Shown in pieces: positions 58,554 through 64,000 of a stretch of 64,000 nucleotides of DNA. Numbering within the stretch: position 1 is the first letter of the stretch; the number at the start of each line of letters is the position of its first letter. The position numbers and the translations under genes were made by a program. This DNA is from Linnemannia schmuckeri (Eukaryota; Mortierellomycota; Mortierellomycetes; Mortierellales; Mortierellaceae): contig JANATG010000015.1 of assembly GCA_029449235.1 (NCBI GenBank), positions 930,001 to 994,000 of the forward strand, written 5' to 3'. The notes below the pieces were generated by a model. The model ran no database searches. It was given only the letters and a program-made list of their open reading frames with translations, and was not told the DNA's origin.

Positions 58554-60674
58554 TTAGAAGACCAAGTTCATGGCACGGAGAGAGTACTCAACACCGAGGA
58601 AGCAGCTATTATGAACGAGGAAAACAAACAAGCAGACAGGTGGTTAATAGTTGAAAAGAAGGAACATATTCGATAATCGATCGATCAAAGCAAGCAAGCA
58701 AGAGCGACGGCTAAGAAATCAAAATAAAACGTATGAACGTACGCAGCGTTGGCGGGGAAGGCACGAAGCATGGCGGGGCCGAGACCCTTGAAGAGAGCCT
58801 GGGGACCCTCGTTCTTCAAGAGGACACGGAGGACATCAGCAACGCCCTTGTAGGTGCCAGCGGGAGCAGACTGGAGGCGGGACTTGAGAACATCTGGGGG
58901 AATAGCAATAGTCCACATAGCAACACCAGCCATACCTATTACCATTGATCAAGAAAGGGGATCAGTTCAGATCAATTGAACAAATGGCATTGGCATTAAT
59001 CGAGAAGAATAGACAAAGGAGCGATAGGACATACCACCAGCAAAGAGAACGGAGAGAGGGTTCAAATCAGCAGCAGTGCCACCGGCGGGGATGAGGGAGC
59101 GCTTGATAACCTCGTAGGCAACAAAGTAGGCAGCAGATCCAGGACCATCACGCAACAAGGTAGCACCTGTTCCACGGAAGATCGAAGCCATACCACCCTC
59201 CTTGTACAAGGCACGGGCAACATCGACGGGTCCGTTGTAAAGCTTGTTAGCACCCGAGCCCTGGGTCTAAATGAATAGTTAGAAAATGGAATGGTTTGTT
59301 TTGTTTAGTGAACCGTACAGATCGTATGTTGTGAAAGTTGAAGAAAAGAAGTAGTGAGATGAGGGACTGTGAGTGTGTCTGTTAATCGATCTTTTATCTC
59401 ACAGGCTCAATTCCCTTCGAACCCTCTAAACCGACAGTATTTTTTTTTTTTTTTTTTTTTTTTGAAATAGTGTGTCCATCTCCTGCTGCATGCTTTTCGT
59501 CCCCTTCTGTCATCTTTGCCTGAATTCAGCTTATCACACGTGAGAGCCAAAAAAGAAAATGTGTAAAAAAAACCCCCCCCCCAGCTCCGATCGGATTACG
59601 ATGTGTGTGTGACAGTCCGTAATGCTTTTGCTTTTGAGTTGCTTACCTGGAGGATGACCTTGATACGCTCGGTGGGAGACATCAAGAGAGTGGTGGGGAC
59701 GGCCGAGAAGAAACCGGCAAAGGCAAACTCGGCCAAGTTGAGGTCGCGGGGCTCACGGCCGGGGATGGCGTGAACGATCTTCTTGCCCAAGTCATAGGCC
59801 CAGAAAGAGACGGCGAAGATGGGGGTGACTCCGACGAGGGGAGTGGACATTCCGCGGTAGAGACCACGGATGCCGTCGGCCTTGAGGGACTTGGCAAAGA
59901 CATCGAAAGTGCCTTTGTAAGTGCCAGTGGGGCTGGTTTGGATGCGGACCTAATTCATATCACCAATAGCGCGTTTTGTATTAGCCATCAACCATCAGTG
60001 ATCATCAATCGCCGTGTTAGAAACCCACTCGGGCCTCTTTCAGTCCTTCTCGTCGTCGTTGATGATGGAGTATTTATGATCAATGGCAACTGTTCCTGTT
60101 TGCATGATGGATCAAAGACTGAAAGCGTGGTCGATGTTTCCCCTTTTCATGTTTCTTTCCTTCCTGCTTCTGTTCCTTCGTTTTCTTTCCGCAGTGCGCA
60201 TCGTCGTCCGTGTTGCTTTTCCTTTGTGAGTATGAACTGGTATGAGCTCGTGCTCGTAGAAAATTAGGCTGTTCATCTCCATCCTGATGTTCTGGTGTTT
60301 TCTTGAGATTGCAGATGCAAACACTGATTTCACTTCCAATGCTTTGTTTTTTTTTTTATTATTTCCAAGGTCCGCCTTGAGTCGTGTGTGTGTGTGTCTC
60401 TCGCCTTCATATGAATAAGTAGAACGTGTTGCTACTACGTTGTTTGCTGTCCAGTCCTAATATTCGGAATATTCCTTTGTTTGCTTGCTGTGATAAGGAT
60501 AAGCGAGCGCTCGCCTGGATGATGATGGTGAGGTGTTTTTACCTTAGCCAAGTCGAAGGGGTGTCCGACGAGGACGGAGGCGATACCACCGAATCCTCCG
60601 GAGAGGAAGGACTTGACGGCGGAGGTCTGGGGGACGACCTTCTCGACGGTCTTTGCGTCGGCGAATTCAGACAT
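58554..60674 (-). CDS. Mitochondrial carnitine/acylcarnitine carrier
   Basis: Five exons on the minus strand, 60674-60543, 59949-59647, 59266-59035, 58935-58743 and 58605-58554, give 303 residues, the classic mitochondrial-carrier size. Three repeats carry the signatures HPFDLAKVRIQT, SPTERIKVILQT and PPDVLKSRLQS. AIPPDVLKSRLQSAPAGTYK and RAFPANAACFLGVEYSLRAM match SLC25A20/Crc1. The last exon is only 52 nt; without it the frame runs into a false ending (AAYVHTFYFDF). The carrier exchanges acylcarnitines for carnitine across the inner membrane, feeding beta-oxidation. Ornithine-type relatives are less likely because of the RAFPANAACF ending. Confidence 0.93.
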
Positions 60675-60872
60675 GATGTATGAGAGTAGAAGTAAGAAGG
60701 GAGAGGGGGGAGGGGTGGATCTGTAAAAGGAAAAAAGATAAAGAAAAAGAAAAAGAAAAAGAAAAAAGAAGAGAAAAGGGAAAAAGAGGAAAAGGAGAGA
60801 AGAAAGAAAGAAGGAGAGAAGAAAGAAGGAGAGAAGAAAGAAGAAAGAAGAAAGAAGAAAGAAGAAAGAAGG

Positions 60873-60913
<41 letters not shown>

Positions 60914-62622
60914 GAAAAGAAGGGGAATTTGTCCCTCCTCTCGGTTGAGTCGGTCAGTCGGATGGATCCAGGCACAAACAGTCAAACCAATTCAATACCC
61001 AAATCAACTTTTCTTCCGACCCACTTCTTTTCCTTTCTCTCGATCTCTTTCTCTTCAAACTGGTTTTCTTATTTACTCTCTCACACTTTCTTCCACATAA
61101 AACCCTGTTTGTCATGTGTAAAGGATCACATACTGATACTTTGCAGCCGTCATCCATGCGCCCAAAAGTGATCACTACTTAGAGCCTCTTGGCTCTGTCT
61201 TTTCTCCTTCCTTCGGGCTCGTTCTGATTGGCCAATGCCATCCCCGTCCTCAGTCGACCCCGGTCGATCTCACCCTCACTCACTTTGTTCTTTCTGTCTC
61301 TCTCCTACCATCGTCGTTACTTGAAAATAACGTCAATACGCCCACGGCTACATTTTCTACCGTCGGGTTTACTTTAGTCGTCCACCGACCAACATATTCA
61401 CCCATGCGACCACATGCAACTATAGGTTCATTCTCGCTTCACTTGCGCTTCTTTCATTCTTTGTTCTTCCAAGGCTACTTTCTATGAAAAGATTATTTTT
61501 TTATTTTTTTATTTTTTTTTGCCCTTGCTTTTTAGTGCTCTTGACCGTTCGATTCTCGGAAGTTCACGGAAAAGGCCCTCTTCGCACACAAGTGACCTAT
61601 CAACCTTTTGTCGTCCTCCACGATTTTTTTTTTTTTCATCCAACACAGCTCAACAAACTCGCAATAAGGTCTCTTCCCCGCAACTTTCCATTCCCCCTTC
61701 TCCCCGCCATGTACCCATCAGTGCATCTCCTCCTCTCCTCTCCTCCTGTCTCGCCCATGACCCCTGCTCTACTTTCTGTCTCTCCCTCATTTCGGGGTAT
61801 GAAGGGTGGGAAAGAAGAAGAAAATAATCAAGCTCGTCGTCTTTTGGCTTATAATCATGTTCATGGTGACCAAGTAGTTGAACAAAGTTTCACTCGAGTT
61901 TAGTTTGCCTGACATCGTTGCAGTAGAAAGCCAAGATGCAATTGCTTACGACATGATGCACTACACAATACAGCTCCTACTACTCGGTCGCTCATGCTAG
62001 AAACGCGTCTTTGACTCCGAGACAAATTTGCCATAAATTCCTCCGGCTTCACGTATCAAAGATATTTCATTACACCCCTTTGCCCTGATAGATCAAATAT
62101 CGTTTTTACTTAGCTCCATTCAGTGAGTGAGAAACATATCAACAGCGCACGGGCATTGATGAATCAGAAAATGAAGAGTCGGAGGGTGTCAAGAGTGCTA
62201 AGCTGCGGCTCGAGGTTACCACATGTCATTGGCGTGCAACTGAGCCCTTTCTACAGTACTTGTATCCCAACCTTTCAATGAACCACAGGCTACCCCTTTG
62301 ACTAAAGAAGTATGAATCACAATAAAAGCCAAGACGTAACGATTGGTCATAGTGAGGGTGAGAGAATGGAAGTGAAAAGGAGCGGAGGAAGTACGAGAAT
62401 ACCAGATAATGTATCGGACATGGTGCAGTAATGTACAGTACATACAGGCGATAGAAAGGCGTATTACGTTTCTCAACGTGCAGCGTTTGGCTGGTGGTTT
62501 CTCGACCGTGAGTCACTCAGCGATTGGTCTATCAAATCGCGGTCACAATAAACACAGGTTAGTAGACAAAGAATATTCATCTTGCAGGTTTGCAACTTGT
62601 TCACTCAACACGCTCATCAACC
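60675..62622. other. Divergent intergenic region with GAA repeats
   Basis: 60700-60911 is GA/GAA-rich and ends in an A run of about 40 nt, the minus-strand CT-rich leader of the carrier. From 61200 to 61800 the plus strand is CT-rich with several T runs. Nothing was recognised between 61900 and 62622, apart from the promoter expected for the synthetase gene. Confidence 0.5.
60739..60911 (+). repeat. GAA/GGA-rich microsatellite and long A tract
   Basis: Imperfect AAAG, GAGA and AAGAAAG repeats, then an A run from about 60870 to 60911. Purine-only on one strand, so triplex-prone. Confidence 0.85.
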
Positions 62623-64000
62623 ATGGCTACTTCGGAGGACATCCAGACCCTCATCCTCACCACCCTTGACACCCAGGGTGCCATCGAGAACACCGACTCC
62701 CTTAAGACTGCCGATGGCAACGCTATTCCTTACCTCGCCGTTGTCGGTGTCCTCAACAGTCTCGCCTCCAAGGAGGTACTTAACTCCTCTTCTTTCACGC
62801 TTGAGCGTACTGCGACTATATTCGTTCCCATGAACCAGCGCTGCAGGAGTTGAACCAATGCCTTCCATCGATGAACACAAGGGCTAACTGAATCAACCAC
62901 TTTTATTGTTCTCTTACTTTGCAATGAAACGCAGATGATTACCTACACCACCATCGAGCGCGATCAGTTTAACCTCACCCAGGAAGGAAACGATATTGCC
63001 GACTCTGGAAGTCACGAGGCCAAGGTCTTCAACGCTGTCGACCCCGTCAACGGAATTGCTATTGCCGAGCTCGCTGTAAGCACTTTTATTCATGGATATC
63101 AGCTTAATCAATTGACCCGGATATGGACAACAAGCAATAGAAGCGGCCTCTCATCTACCACTCTCTAATAACACATTGACTCATCGCAATAATACTATTA
63201 GAAACTTCTCGGTGCTTCTGCCAAGATTGGTCAGGGCAAGGCTTTCAAGAACAAGTGGATCAAGAAGGATGGCGACAAGCTCGTTCGTGAGGTTAGTGCT
63301 GGTCAACTTGCTTTGTTATCGACAAGATATCATGTTCTTATAAAGACAATTTCAGTCTCACAACTGCGGCAACTGGAAGCTGAACAAACAAGTTTATTCC
63401 AACGCACGATAATTCACAATTAGGTCGAGTCCATTGTTGATCAGACTCAATTGGATGCTCTTGAAATTCGCAACACTGGAACTCACTCCAAGCCCGCCAC
63501 CTTGAAGGATCTCCAGGCCCGCAAGCACGTCGAGAAGGTGTAAGTTTACGACATCCGCTCTTCCAAAAATATCACCACACATTGTAATTTCAGGATTTTT
63601 TCAAGGATGCGTCATAATTGACAATTGCTGACACTGGTATAACTTTTTTTCCCGAAATACCTAGTAAGCTGATCTCGTACAAGGTTGCCAAGGGACCCAA
63701 GTTCTCGTTGAAGATTGAGAAGCAGGCTACTGATTTGACCGCCGAGATGTTGGCTGACGGATCATGGAAGACCCAGACCTTCAAGAAGTATAACTTTGCA
63801 GGAAACCCCCCAGAGGGCGGTCACTTGCATCCTCTCATGAAGGTGCGCGAGGAGTTCCGCAAGATTTTCTTTGAGCTCGGGTATGTTCTATGGAAGATAT
63901 GTGTTATCATGTTGCAGCGATTAGCATTAGGACATGCATTTCGAGAGAATGTGTACCAATATCAATTGTCTTTTTTTTGTGAACAACAGTTTCGAGGAAA
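62623..64000 (+). CDS. Cytosolic phenylalanyl-tRNA synthetase alpha subunit (partial)
   Basis: Six exons lie in the window, 62623-62775, 62935-63075, 63202-63291, 63424-63539, 63665-63880 and 63990 onward; the gene continues past the window end. The visible 240 or so residues hold the N-terminal winged-helix region (DIQTLILTTLDTQGAIENTD) of eukaryotic/archaeal PheRS-alpha, KNKWIKKDGDKLVRE, and the start of the catalytic domain (GGHLHPLMKVREEFRKIFFE, LGFEE). Motifs 2 and 3 lie outside. The enzyme is an alpha2-beta2 heterotetramer charging tRNA-Phe. All junctions are in phase and the introns are short (about 110-160 bp). The ATG at 62623 follows the CCATGG-like context. Confidence 0.93.

Noticed and set aside
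58685..58742. Carrier ending AAYVHTFYFDF, or a 32-nt intron to the AG near 58712
   Set aside because: The family-conserved ending is found in the exon at 58605-58554. A 32-nt intron is too short, and the read-through tail matches nothing in carriers.

Overview
The window is nuclear DNA of a filamentous, early-diverging fungus, most likely Mortierellomycotina-like (inference). The genes are split by GT-AG introns of about 70-1200 bp and carry long CT-rich leaders. They encode typical fungal or opisthokont proteins: a gp91phox-type NADPH oxidase, a G-protein gamma subunit with a CaaX box, ARPC5, EFR3, a REM+CDC25 RasGEF and an acylcarnitine carrier. Homopolymer tracts of about 30 nt are scattered through introns and spacers. 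I see no CRISPR array, rRNA, operon or biosynthetic cluster.

Region 1 (1-5.5 kb) is accessory. It opens with a giant inverted repeat: arms of at least 1776 bp, apparently perfect, around a 152 bp spacer, with dense TGTCAGA/TCTGACA motifs. The left edge is cut by the window. Beside it lie a tRNA-Ile(AAT) gene, a 5'-truncated LINE-type retrotransposon bounded by a 15-bp target-site duplication, and a decayed gene fragment.

Region 2 (6.4-13.4 kb): a ketohexokinase-like sugar kinase (+), a Ca3427/NMT1-like periplasmic-binding-fold protein (+), and a secreted BBE-like FAD oxidase (-) lacking both usual flavin-attachment residues.

Region 3 (17.2-39.2 kb), all plus strand: an unknown seven-helix membrane protein, ARPC5 (Arp2/3), EFR3 (plasma-membrane PI4-kinase scaffold), a Gln-rich protein with three HMG boxes, a DALRD3 homologue, and a small mitochondrial membrane protein with a TATA box.

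Region 4 (39.5-56.2 kb): NADPH oxidase (-), a 2404-residue RasGEF (+) and a two-exon G-gamma gene (-) that no single ORF reveals. All three are signalling proteins, but their adjacency is only suggestive.

Region 5 (58.5-64 kb): the mitochondrial carnitine/acylcarnitine carrier (-), then, divergently, the first six exons of cytosolic phenylalanyl-tRNA synthetase alpha (+), cut by the window end.

Exon boundaries were assigned by hand from splice sites, reading phase and recalled family conservation. All stated multi-exon coding lengths were checked to be divisible by three, except the truncated last gene.
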